DNA of 14,058 bases, taken from NCBI GenBank assembly GCA_002439605.1, contig DJOI01000017.1, positions 1-14,058 on the forward strand, read 5' to 3'. The stretch is from Candidatus Segatella mututuai (GTDB lineage Bacteria > Bacteroidota > Bacteroidia > Bacteroidales > Bacteroidaceae). The position numbers were made by a program, and so were the translations under genes. The notes under the pieces were generated by a model. It was not told the DNA's origin. It did not search any database and was given only the letters and a program-made list of their open reading frames with translations. Position 1 is the stretch's first letter. Each line of letters begins with the position of its first letter. Positions 6,430 to 13,561 of this stretch are shown here, in pieces.

Positions 6430-7011
6430 ATGAAAAAAACAGGTTGGATTATTGTTGCGGTAATTGTAGTGTTAGTGCTTTGGTTTGTTAGCGGTTACAA
6501 TGGCATGGTAAGTTCTCAAGAGTCTGTTACCACCGAGCTTGCCAACGTTCAGACTCAGTATCAGCGTCGTGCCGATATGATGCCGCAGTTGGCAAAGATA
6601 GTGAAAGCTTATGCTCGGCATGAACGTGAAACCTTTGAACAGGTTACAAAGGCTCGTGCGGCCGTGGGACAAGTAAAACTTGACGCTGGCAATCTGACGG
6701 AGGAAAAACTGAAGCAGTTTACTGCCGCTCAGGGCGAGTTGGCCAATGCTTTCTCCAAACTTATGTTAGTGGCAGAGAAATATCCGGAGCTCAAGGCCAG
6801 TGAGAACTTCAAGTCGCTCCAGATACAGGAAGAGGGTACAGAGAATCGTATCAGCGAGGCTCGTCGCAAGTACAATGAGGCAGTACAGTCATACAATGTG
6901 AAGGTGCGTCGTATGCCCAATGCCATCATAGCAGGTTTGTTCGGTTTTGACACCATGCCGAAGTTCGAGGCAGCTGCTGGTAGCGAAAAAGCACCAGACT
7001 TGGACATTTAA
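6430..7011 (+). CDS. lemA: LemA family protein
   Basis: This is a 193-residue LemA-family protein. A lysine-rich start and one transmembrane helix (about 6-20) are followed by the diagnostic block YNGMVSSQESVTTELANV, then QYQRRADMMPQLAKIVKAYARHE. The rest is mostly helical, with coiled-coil-like segments, and ends in a short disordered tail (GSEKAPDLDI). LemA proteins are single-pass with a short cytoplasmic N-terminus and an alpha-helical domain outside the membrane. Their molecular function is unknown; links to envelope stress and membrane remodelling have been proposed. It probably shares a transcript with the TPM-domain gene. Since both main domains face the periplasm, a physical partnership is plausible but inferred. 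The ATG is preceded by an A-rich leader (AGAAAAAACAGAAAATT). Confidence 0.95.
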   Translation: MKKTGWIIVAVIVVLVLWFVSGYNGMVSSQESVTTELANVQTQYQRRADMMPQLAKIVKAYARHERETFEQVTKARAAVGQVKLDAGNLTEEKLKQFTAAQGELANAFSKLMLVAEKYPELKASENFKSLQIQEEGTENRISEARRKYNEAVQSYNVKVRRMPNAIIAGLFGFDTMPKFEAAAGSEKAPDLDI

Positions 7012-7025
7012 TCTGCACAGAAAGC

Positions 7026-7055
7026 TTTGTTTTTCAAAAAATCTTTGTAACTTTG
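7026..7055 (+). promoter_or_regulatory. Promoter of pyk
   Basis: TTTG (7026-7029), 18 bases, then an exact TAACTTTG (7048-7055) fits the Bacteroidota promoter pattern, one base short of the usual spacing. The start of transcription would fall near 7062, giving a leader of about 25 bases. It lies directly after the lemA stop (7011), with no clear terminator between. Confidence 0.7.
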
Positions 7056-7086
7056 CAGAGTTTTTAGAAATTAAGGTAAATAAGAT

Positions 7087-8538
7087 ATGAAACAGACCAA
7101 GATTGTAGCATCCATCAGCGACCGCCGTTGCGATCAGGACTTTATCCGCAAATTGTTTTTTGCAGGCATGAATGTGGTTCGCATGAACACAGCTCATGCC
7201 TCGGAAGAAGGAATCCGCACTATTGTCAATAATGTAAGAGCAGTATCTCCACATATAGGAATTATGATAGACACCAAGGGTCCTGAGGTTCGTACAACAG
7301 GTGTCAAGGAGCCTATACATTATAAAATAGGTGACATGGTCAAGATTTTTGGACGTCCGGAGATGGAAACTTCTCATGATATAGTCAACTTGAGCTATCC
7401 TAATATTACCGATGATGTAAAAGTGGGCGACGACCTGCTCTTTGACGACGGAGAACTGGATATGAAGGTTGTCGAGAATACAGGTCCTATGCTGGTAGCT
7501 CAGGTGCAAAACGAAGGAACCTTGGGTGCTCACAAAAGTGTCAATGTGCCAGGCGAGCATATAGATCTTCCGGCGCTCACAGAGAAAGATCGCAAGAACA
7601 TCCTCTTGGCTATAGAGTTGGATATTGATTTTATTGCCCATTCATTCGTGCGCAGTGCGGCAGATGTGAAGGCGATACAGGATATCTTAGACGAACATCA
7701 TAGCGATATCAAAATTATTTCGAAGATTGAGAACCAGGAAGGAGTCGACAATATCGATGAGATTATAGAGGCTTCTTATGGTGTCATGATTGCTCGTGGC
7801 GACTTGGGTATTGAGGTGCCTATTGAGAAGATTCCGGGCATTCAGCGCCGTATCATCACTAAGTGTATCAAGAAGAAGAAACCTGTTATCGTGGCTACAC
7901 AGATGCTTCATACGATGATTCAGAACCCGCGCCCAACTCGTGCCGAGGTGACAGATATTGCGAATGCAATCTTTTATCGCACAGATGCCTTGATGCTTAG
8001 CGGTGAGACTGCCAGTGGCAAATATCCACTTGAGGCTGTACAAACGATGGCGCGCATTGCAGAGCAGGCAGAGAAGGATAAGTCGCCTGTCAACGATATT
8101 GACCCGATGGACTCAGGTGAGATTGACCAAAAACTCTTTCTTGCCCATGCGGCCATTGAGGCGACTAAGAAATTGGGAGTAAAAGGAATTATTACGGATG
8201 GCGAGACTGGTCAGACAGCTCGCGACTTAGCAGCTTTTCGTGGACCTAATCCTGTACTGGCGATTTGTTATAAGGAGAAGCTTCAGCGTTGGCTCAACTT
8301 GAGCTACGGTGTTATTCCCATTGTACAGAAAGATCATATTTCCACTAAGGCAATGTTCACCGCTGCCGTTCGCATGCTTCGCCAGAAGGGTTATCTGAAG
8401 GCAGAAGACAAGATAGCCTACTTGAGCGGTAGTTTCGGTGAAGGCGGTGGTACTACCTTTGTAGAAATCAACAAGGTAAGAAAGATATTCGATAATAGCT
8501 ATAGTTTCAATCTTCCTTCCAACGGGATAGAAAAATAG
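7087..8538 (+). CDS. pyk: Pyruvate kinase
   Basis: This 483-residue enzyme catalyses the last glycolytic step, phosphoenolpyruvate + ADP to pyruvate + ATP. The TIM-barrel A domain starts with KQTKIVASIS and includes Arg32, IDTKGPEVRT (61-70), the catalytic Lys213 in ISKIENQEG, Mg-binding Glu215 and Asp239 (ARGDLG), ATQMLHTM (270-277) and NPRPTRAEV. The B domain is inserted at about 70-160, and the C domain follows about residue 340. The potassium-site segment reads RMNTAH instead of the common RxNFSH, so the Ser ligand becomes Ala36 while Asn34, Asp62 and Thr63 remain; Glu67 of GPE, associated with potassium dependence, is kept. It is preceded by its own promoter and an AAGGTAAATAAGAT leader. 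No clear terminator follows in 8539-8595. Confidence 0.97.
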   Translation: MKQTKIVASISDRRCDQDFIRKLFFAGMNVVRMNTAHASEEGIRTIVNNVRAVSPHIGIMIDTKGPEVRTTGVKEPIHYKIGDMVKIFGRPEMETSHDIVNLSYPNITDDVKVGDDLLFDDGELDMKVVENTGPMLVAQVQNEGTLGAHKSVNVPGEHIDLPALTEKDRKNILLAIELDIDFIAHSFVRSAADVKAIQDILDEHHSDIKIISKIENQEGVDNIDEIIEASYGVMIARGDLGIEVPIEKIPGIQRRIITKCIKKKKPVIVATQMLHTMIQNPRPTRAEVTDIANAIFYRTDALMLSGETASGKYPLEAVQTMARIAEQAEKDKSPVNDIDPMDSGEIDQKLFLAHAAIEATKKLGVKGIITDGETGQTARDLAAFRGPNPVLAICYKEKLQRWLNLSYGVIPIVQKDHISTKAMFTAAVRMLRQKGYLKAEDKIAYLSGSFGEGGGTTFVEINKVRKIFDNSYSFNLPSNGIEK

Positions 8539-8595
8539 TAAAAAACGATAGAATTACAAGAAATATATAATCAAAGTAATTATTGGTGCAAAATA

Positions 8596-8627
8596 TTTGT
8601 GGCATTCAAAAAAATACTGTAATTTTA
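8596..8627 (+). promoter_or_regulatory. Candidate promoter of the export lipoprotein gene
   Basis: TTTG (8596-8599), 20 bases, then TAATTTTA (8620-8627) matches TAnnTTTG except at the last base. It would give a leader of about 12 bases before the ATG at 8646. It is the only recognisable element in the gap 8539-8645. Confidence 0.5.
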
Positions 8628-8645
8628 TACCAATATTAATACAAA

Positions 8646-9455
8646 ATGTCAACAATGAAAAAAATCATTTATGCAGTGGTAGCATCGTTGGCTACGGTCT
8701 TTGTGCTTGGCGGTTGTGGAAGTACTAAGAATGTGGCTTATTTCCAAAATGCAGATTCTATCAGTTATGCAGCTTCTAAGATGCTTTATGAGGCAAAGAT
8801 CATGCCTAAGGATGAACTGACAATAACAGTTATAACGACAGATCCCAAGGCGTCGGTTCCTTTTAACTTGGCGGTGTCCAGTGCGATAGGAACGAACGGT
8901 CAACTTTCTTCCTCCCAGGGATCTTTACAGGGTTACTTGGTGGATAATAAAGGAAATATAGAATTTCCTGTAGTTGGTTCTCTTCATGTTGGAGGTTTGA
9001 CAAAAAACCAGGCTGAAGCTTTGATTAAGAGTAAGGTTAAGCCTTATTTGGCTTCTGGCGAAAATCCTATCGTTACTGTGCGCATGGCCAGTTATCGTGT
9101 AGTTGTGACAGGTGAAGTAAACAGGCCAAGTGTTATTTCTGTACCACAGGAGAAGATGAGCATCATAGAAGCTCTGGCGCAGGCTGGCGACTTGACGATT
9201 TATGGTAAACGTCAGAATGTACTGCTGATTCGTGAAGATGCTTCCGGACAAAAGAGCACTCATCGATTGAATCTTAATGATGCTAATATCATCAACTCAC
9301 CTTATTATTATCTTCAACAGAATGATATTGTTTATGTTGAACCAAACAAGATAAAGGCGCAGAATTCAGCCATTGGTTCTTCTACAACTTTATGGTTCTC
9401 AGCTGTTGGTACATTGATTTCTATTGCTTCGCTTATCGTGAACATCTTGCGATAA
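8646..9455 (+). CDS. Wza-like polysaccharide export lipoprotein
   Basis: This is a 269-residue protein of the outer-membrane polysaccharide export (Wza/BexD/Poly_export) family. Residues 1-23 form a lipoprotein signal with lipobox LGGC, Cys24 being the lipidated residue. An export (PES) domain follows at about 53-150, with MPKDELTITV, GYLVDNKGNIEFPVVGSLHVGGLT and NPIVTVRMASYRV. An SLBB-type domain follows (VVTGEVNRPSVISVP..., about 152-200). A hydrophobic C-terminal helix (about 249-267) is consistent with a Wza-type membrane-spanning end. Such proteins form the outer channel for capsule or exopolysaccharide. The usual partner, a Wzc/chain-length tyrosine kinase, is not within this window; glmS follows 65 bases downstream instead. 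The start could also be the fourth codon (MKKIIYA, at 8655), which fits a lipoprotein signal equally well. Confidence 0.92.
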   Translation: MSTMKKIIYAVVASLATVFVLGGCGSTKNVAYFQNADSISYAASKMLYEAKIMPKDELTITVITTDPKASVPFNLAVSSAIGTNGQLSSSQGSLQGYLVDNKGNIEFPVVGSLHVGGLTKNQAEALIKSKVKPYLASGENPIVTVRMASYRVVVTGEVNRPSVISVPQEKMSIIEALAQAGDLTIYGKRQNVLLIREDASGQKSTHRLNLNDANIINSPYYYLQQNDIVYVEPNKIKAQNSAIGSSTTLWFSAVGTLISIASLIVNILR

Positions 9456-9520
9456 ATCTCATCTTGAGGTAAATAAGACGAATAAATTAACTGATTGTAA
9501 AATAATAATTATATAACTAT

Positions 9521-11425
9521 ATGTGTGGTATAGTAGGATATTTGGGTAAGGGACAGGCTTATCCAGCCCTTATTAAGGGACTCAAGCGGTTAGAGTATCG
9601 TGGATACGATTCGGCAGGTGTGGCACTCATCGGTGAGGACGGCTCTCTCAATGTGTACAAGACAAAGGGAAAGGTCGCCGACCTGGAAGCTTATTGTGCC
9701 GACAAGGATGTGTCAGGTTCGGTAGGAATAGCCCACACCCGGTGGGCAACCCATGGTGAGCCTTCGACCGTTAATGCTCATCCTCACTATTCTTCCTCAA
9801 AAAATCTTGCCATCATTCACAATGGCATTATCGAGAATTATGCGGCTATTAAGAAGAACTTGATGGCTAAGGGGGTGAAGTTTAGGAGTGATACCGACAC
9901 CGAAGTACTGGTACAACTCATAGAATATATCCAGATTGCGAAGAAACTCGACTTGTTGACTGCGGTTCAGGTGGCTCTTCGCCAGGTGATTGGAGCCTAT
10001 GCCATTGCTTTGCTTGATAAGAATGAGCCCAACCAAATTATTGCAGCTCGCAAGCAGAGTCCGCTCGTTGTTGGCATCGGTAAGGAGGGCGAATTCTATC
10101 TCGGTTCTGATGCCACACCTATCATAGAATATACCGACAAGGTTGTTTATCTGGAGGATGGCAATATAGCCATTATGCGCTTGGGTGAGGAGTTGAAGGT
10201 TACCAATATCCAAAATGTGAAGCTGAATCCAGAGATTCAGACCGTCGACATGGACTTGGGACAGATAGAGAAAGGCGGTTTTCCACACTTCATGCTGAAA
10301 GAAATCTTCGAACAGCCTGAGTGTCTACGCAATTGTATGCGTGGTCGTGTAGTAAGCCGTACTGTGGAAACCCGTGTGATGACGGATGGTGACGAAACCA
10401 CAACCAAAAAAGAAACAGAGATGGGTGTGGTGCTCAGTTCTATTACCGACCATCGTCAGGAACTGCTCAATGCCAAGAGATTCATTATTGTGGCTTGCGG
10501 CACTTCCTGGCATGCTGGTCTGATAGGAAAGCAGATGATTGAGAACTACTGCCGTGTTCCCGTGGAAGTAGAGTATGCTTCGGAGTTCCGCTATCGCAAT
10601 CCTGTGGTGACGAAAGATGATGTTGTCATCGCCATTTCTCAGAGTGGTGAGACTGCTGATACTTTGGCAGCCATCAAATTGGCAAAGGAGCATGGAGCTT
10701 TTATCTATGGTATCTGTAACTCGATTGGTTCTTCCATCGCTCGTGAGACAGATACTGGCACCTATATTCACGTAGGTCCAGAAATAGGTGTAGCCTCGAC
10801 CAAGGCTTTCACTGGTCAAGTAACAGTTCTCATTCTTTTGGCTCTTGCCATTGGCAACGAGAAGGGAACCATCTGCGCCGACGAGTATCAGAACATCACA
10901 GAACAACTGTGGAACATTCCGGGAAAAATGAAGGATGTGCTGAAATTAAACAACTATATAGCCGACCTCAGCCGCACATTTACATATGCGCGCAATTTTA
11001 TTTATTTAGGTCGTGGCTTTCAGTATCCCGTAGCTTTGGAGGGAGCCTTGAAGTTGAAGGAAATCAGTTATATACATGCAGAAGGTTATCCTGCTGCAGA
11101 GATGAAGCACGGACCTATCGCTCTTATAGACAGCGATATGCCTGTTGTTGTTATTGCAACACATAATTTCATGTATGAAAAGGTTCTTTCTAATATTCAG
11201 GAGGTGAAGGCTCGTAAGGGACGCGTCATCGCTATTGTCAGCAAGGGCGATGAGATTATTTCCAAGATTGCCGATGAGGTAATCGAGTTGCCTGAGACTT
11301 TGGAGTGCTTGGAGCCATTGTTGGCTACCATTCCTTTGCAGTTGTTGGCTTATCATGTCGCTGTATGTAAGGGGAAAGATGTTGACCAACCAAGAAATTT
11401 GGCGAAGTCAGTGACTGTTGAGTGA
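9521..11425 (+). CDS. glmS: Glutamine-fructose-6-phosphate aminotransferase (isomerizing)
   Basis: GlmS makes glucosamine-6-phosphate from fructose-6-phosphate and glutamine, the first committed step to UDP-GlcNAc for peptidoglycan, lipid A and surface glycans. The 634-residue product begins MCGIVGYLG, with nucleophile Cys2 exposed after Met removal. The class II amidotransferase domain shows YRGYDSAG (26-33), HTRWATHGEP (72-81), HNGIIENY (100-107) and DTDTE (124-128). Two SIS isomerase domains follow, with CGTSWHAG (326-333), SQSGETADT (373-381), VASTKAFT (424-431) and EMKHGPIALI (527-536). The conserved C-terminus is DQPRNLAKSVTVE. It is about 25 residues longer than the Escherichia coli enzyme, partly through a charged insert at about 285-300 in the linker. 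No promoter is obvious in the 65-base leader (9456-9520), so it may be read from the export lipoprotein promoter. No glmS ribozyme is visible. A terminator follows at 11432-11470. Confidence 0.97.
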   Translation: MCGIVGYLGKGQAYPALIKGLKRLEYRGYDSAGVALIGEDGSLNVYKTKGKVADLEAYCADKDVSGSVGIAHTRWATHGEPSTVNAHPHYSSSKNLAIIHNGIIENYAAIKKNLMAKGVKFRSDTDTEVLVQLIEYIQIAKKLDLLTAVQVALRQVIGAYAIALLDKNEPNQIIAARKQSPLVVGIGKEGEFYLGSDATPIIEYTDKVVYLEDGNIAIMRLGEELKVTNIQNVKLNPEIQTVDMDLGQIEKGGFPHFMLKEIFEQPECLRNCMRGRVVSRTVETRVMTDGDETTTKKETEMGVVLSSITDHRQELLNAKRFIIVACGTSWHAGLIGKQMIENYCRVPVEVEYASEFRYRNPVVTKDDVVIAISQSGETADTLAAIKLAKEHGAFIYGICNSIGSSIARETDTGTYIHVGPEIGVASTKAFTGQVTVLILLALAIGNEKGTICADEYQNITEQLWNIPGKMKDVLKLNNYIADLSRTFTYARNFIYLGRGFQYPVALEGALKLKEISYIHAEGYPAAEMKHGPIALIDSDMPVVVIATHNFMYEKVLSNIQEVKARKGRVIAIVSKGDEIISKIADEVIELPETLECLEPLLATIPLQLLAYHVAVCKGKDVDQPRNLAKSVTVE

Positions 11426-11431
11426 TATTTT

Positions 11432-11470
11432 AAAGGGATTCGTCATTTCTTAGCGATTCCCTTTTTTTTT
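11432..11470 (+). terminator. Intrinsic terminator of glmS
   Basis: An 11-bp stem with one T-T mismatch pairs 11432-11442 (AAAGGGATTCG) with 11454-11464 (CGATTCCCTTT) around an 11-base loop. It runs into nine T at 11462-11470. It lies seven bases past the glmS stop and separates glmS from purF. Confidence 0.85.
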
Positions 11471-11498
11471 GGAGCTTAACAGGAAAAGGATAGGGGTT

Positions 11499-11536
11499 AA
11501 GGGAGTCGAGACAAATGTCTTAGGGCAATATCCCTT
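11499..11536 (+). promoter_or_regulatory. Possible structured leader upstream of purF
   Basis: Between the glmS terminator and the purF start lie 124 gene-free bases. They contain an outer stem AAGGGA (11499-11504) with TCCCTT (11531-11536), enclosing an inner AGAC/GTCT stem (11509-11512 with 11517-11520). A further GGGG at 11493-11496 could compete for the same CCC. No known riboswitch class is recognised, and no clean TTTG/TAnnTTTG promoter is seen in 11471-11594. It may be a regulatory leader or chance pairing. Confidence 0.3.
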
Positions 11537-11594
11537 CTTGAAACTCAAACAAAGAAATATTCAAATTAAAATAAGATTTAAGGATAATAGAGAG

Positions 11595-13478
11595 ATGGAA
11601 CCATTGAAGCATGAATGTGGCGTGGCAATGATTAGATTGCTCAAGCCACTGGGGTATTACCAGCAGAAGTACGGTACGTGGATGTACGCACTCAACAAAC
11701 TCTATCTGATGATGGAGAAGCAGCACAACCGTGGACAGGAGGGTGCTGGTATGGCTTGTGTGAAACTCGGCGGTAAACCAGGACATGAGTATATGTTCCG
11801 TGAGCGTGCCGAGGGCAAGAACGCCGTGACCGAAATCTTCGGCAAGGCAAATTCCAACTTCAAGGACTTGACTCCAGAGCAGCTTGCCGATGCTAACTTT
11901 GCCAAGGAGGAATTGCCTTTCGCTGGCGAACTTTACATGGGGCACTTGCGCTACAGTACAACGGGAAAGAGTGGCATACAGTATGTTCATCCTTTCTTGC
12001 GCCGCAACAACTGGAAGGCAAAGAATCTTTGTCTATGTGGCAACTTCAACATGACCAATGTGGATGAAATCTTCCATGAGCTTACGGAGAAAGGTCAGAG
12101 CCCACGCATCTATAGTGATACATATATCCTGCTCGAACTGATGGGACACCGACTTGATCGTGAGGTGGAGCGCAACTACGTGGCAGCCAAGGCCATGGAA
12201 ATGGAAAATCTTGACATTACCAATTATATCGAAGACCATGTGAAGATGAGCAACGTGCTCAGGACTACGATGAAAAACTTCGATGGTGGTTATGTGGTTT
12301 GCGGTATCACGGGCTCAGGGGAGATGTTCTCCATGAGAGATCCTTGGGGAATCCGTCCTGCTTTCTATTATAGGAATGATGAAATCGTAGTGTTGGCAAG
12401 TGAGCGTCCTGTGCTCCAGACCACCTTCGACTTAGAGGCCGACGAGGTACAGGAATTGATGCCTGGCACCGCCCTCTTGGTCAAGAAGAACGGTGAGTGC
12501 AGTATCGAGCGAATCATGGATCAGAAAGGTGATTCTGCTTGCTCTTTCGAGCGCATCTATTTTAGCCGCGGTTCGGATGTTGACATTTACAAGGAGCGTA
12601 AGAAGCTTGGCGAACAGTTGACGCAGCCTATCCTGAAGGCTATCGACTATGACGTGGATCACTCCGTGTTCAGCTACATCCCGAATACAGCTGAGGTGGC
12701 ATACTATGGTATGTTGAGCGGCTTCAAACAGTATCTCAACGACACCAAGATAGAGAAGATTGCGAACCTTGGTCATATTCCTACCAAGGAAGAATTGCAG
12801 GAAATTCTCGGTGACTATGTTCGCTCTGAGAAGATTGCATGGAAGGACATCAAGCTCCGTACCTTCATCACTGAGGGCAACAGCCGAAACGACTTGGCGA
12901 GCCATGTGTATGATGTAACCTACGGTAGCATCGAACCACACGTGGATAACCTCGTCATCATCGACGATAGCATCGTGCGTGGTACTACCTTGAAAGAGAG
13001 TATTCTCCGCATACTCGACCGATTGCATCCTAAGAAAATAGTAGTTGTATCCAGTGCGCCTCAGATTCGTTATCCTGACTACTATGGCATTGACATGGCG
13101 AGACTGGAAGAGTTCTGTGTGTTCCGTGCTGCCATCCAACTCTTGAAAGAACGCAAGAAAGAAGATATCGTCGAACAAATCTATGAGGCTTGCAAGGCAG
13201 AGTTGGAGAAGCCAAAGGAGCAGCAGGTAAACCAAGTGCGTGCCATCTACGAGCCTTTTACCATCGAGGAAATCAACGAGAAAATTGTGGAGATGCTTCG
13301 TCCAGAGGAAATGACAACTCCTATCCAGCTCGTATTCCAGAGCATTGAGGGATTGCATGAGGCGATTCCTAATCACAAGGGTGACTGGTATTTCACAGGT
13401 CATTATCCAACCCCCGGTGGAACCAAACTTTGCAACCAGGCGTTTGTGAACTTCGTAGAGAATGTTTATCACAAGTAA
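11595..13478 (+). CDS. purF: Amidophosphoribosyltransferase
   Basis: PurF transfers the glutamine amide to PRPP, giving phosphoribosylamine, the first step of purine synthesis. With the start at 11595 it has 627 residues and begins MEPLKHECGV. Cys8 is the Ntn nucleophile, so a seven-residue propeptide must be removed, as in Bacillus-type PurF. The glutaminase domain shows NRGQEGAG (45-52), GHLRYSTTG (116-124), YSDTY (173-177) and RDPWGIRP (248-255). The phosphoribosyltransferase domain carries the PRPP loop IIDDSIVRGTT (455-465) and SSAPQIRYPDYYGID. At the oxyanion-hole position the sequence is N150-F151 where the common form is Asn-Gly. The cysteine pair that binds iron-sulfur in Bacillus (CLACFTG) is replaced by GDWYFTG, so no cluster is expected. 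It is over 100 residues longer than the Escherichia coli enzyme. The open frame extends 42 codons upstream, but only to a TTG inside the glmS terminator T-run. AAGGA lies 10 bases before the ATG. Confidence 0.95.
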   Translation: MEPLKHECGVAMIRLLKPLGYYQQKYGTWMYALNKLYLMMEKQHNRGQEGAGMACVKLGGKPGHEYMFRERAEGKNAVTEIFGKANSNFKDLTPEQLADANFAKEELPFAGELYMGHLRYSTTGKSGIQYVHPFLRRNNWKAKNLCLCGNFNMTNVDEIFHELTEKGQSPRIYSDTYILLELMGHRLDREVERNYVAAKAMEMENLDITNYIEDHVKMSNVLRTTMKNFDGGYVVCGITGSGEMFSMRDPWGIRPAFYYRNDEIVVLASERPVLQTTFDLEADEVQELMPGTALLVKKNGECSIERIMDQKGDSACSFERIYFSRGSDVDIYKERKKLGEQLTQPILKAIDYDVDHSVFSYIPNTAEVAYYGMLSGFKQYLNDTKIEKIANLGHIPTKEELQEILGDYVRSEKIAWKDIKLRTFITEGNSRNDLASHVYDVTYGSIEPHVDNLVIIDDSIVRGTTLKESILRILDRLHPKKIVVVSSAPQIRYPDYYGIDMARLEEFCVFRAAIQLLKERKKEDIVEQIYEACKAELEKPKEQQVNQVRAIYEPFTIEEINEKIVEMLRPEEMTTPIQLVFQSIEGLHEAIPNHKGDWYFTGHYPTPGGTKLCNQAFVNFVENVYHK

Positions 13479-13561
13479 GTGAAGAACGAAGAGTGAAGAA
13501 TGCATTTGTTCTTTAAGTGAAGATATTGCCCTTTGCACAAACACAGAAAATAAAAGAAATT

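Noticed and set aside
6889..7641. 250-codon open frame on the minus strand
   Set aside because: It spans the lemA end, the pyk promoter and the pyk N-terminus antisense. No family resemblance, so it is a shadow.
9456..9520. glmS ribozyme or riboswitch before glmS
   Set aside because: Only 65 A/T-rich bases separate glmS from the preceding gene; no ribozyme core or strong stem is seen.
11469..11594. 42-codon in-frame extension of purF upstream
   Set aside because: It would start at a TTG inside the glmS terminator T-run, and the conserved PurF N-terminus with its short propeptide begins at 11595.
13479..13523. Repeated GTGAAGA units after purF (13479, 13493, 13517)
   Set aside because: Three short imperfect A/G-rich copies with irregular spacing; no inverted structure and not a CRISPR or known operator. 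Probably low-complexity sequence.
12432..13544. Long open frame (370 codons) on the minus strand
   Set aside because: It lies entirely opposite purF and its 3' flank, shows no recognisable domain or promoter, and purF is unmistakable. Its length reflects codon bias of the sense gene.
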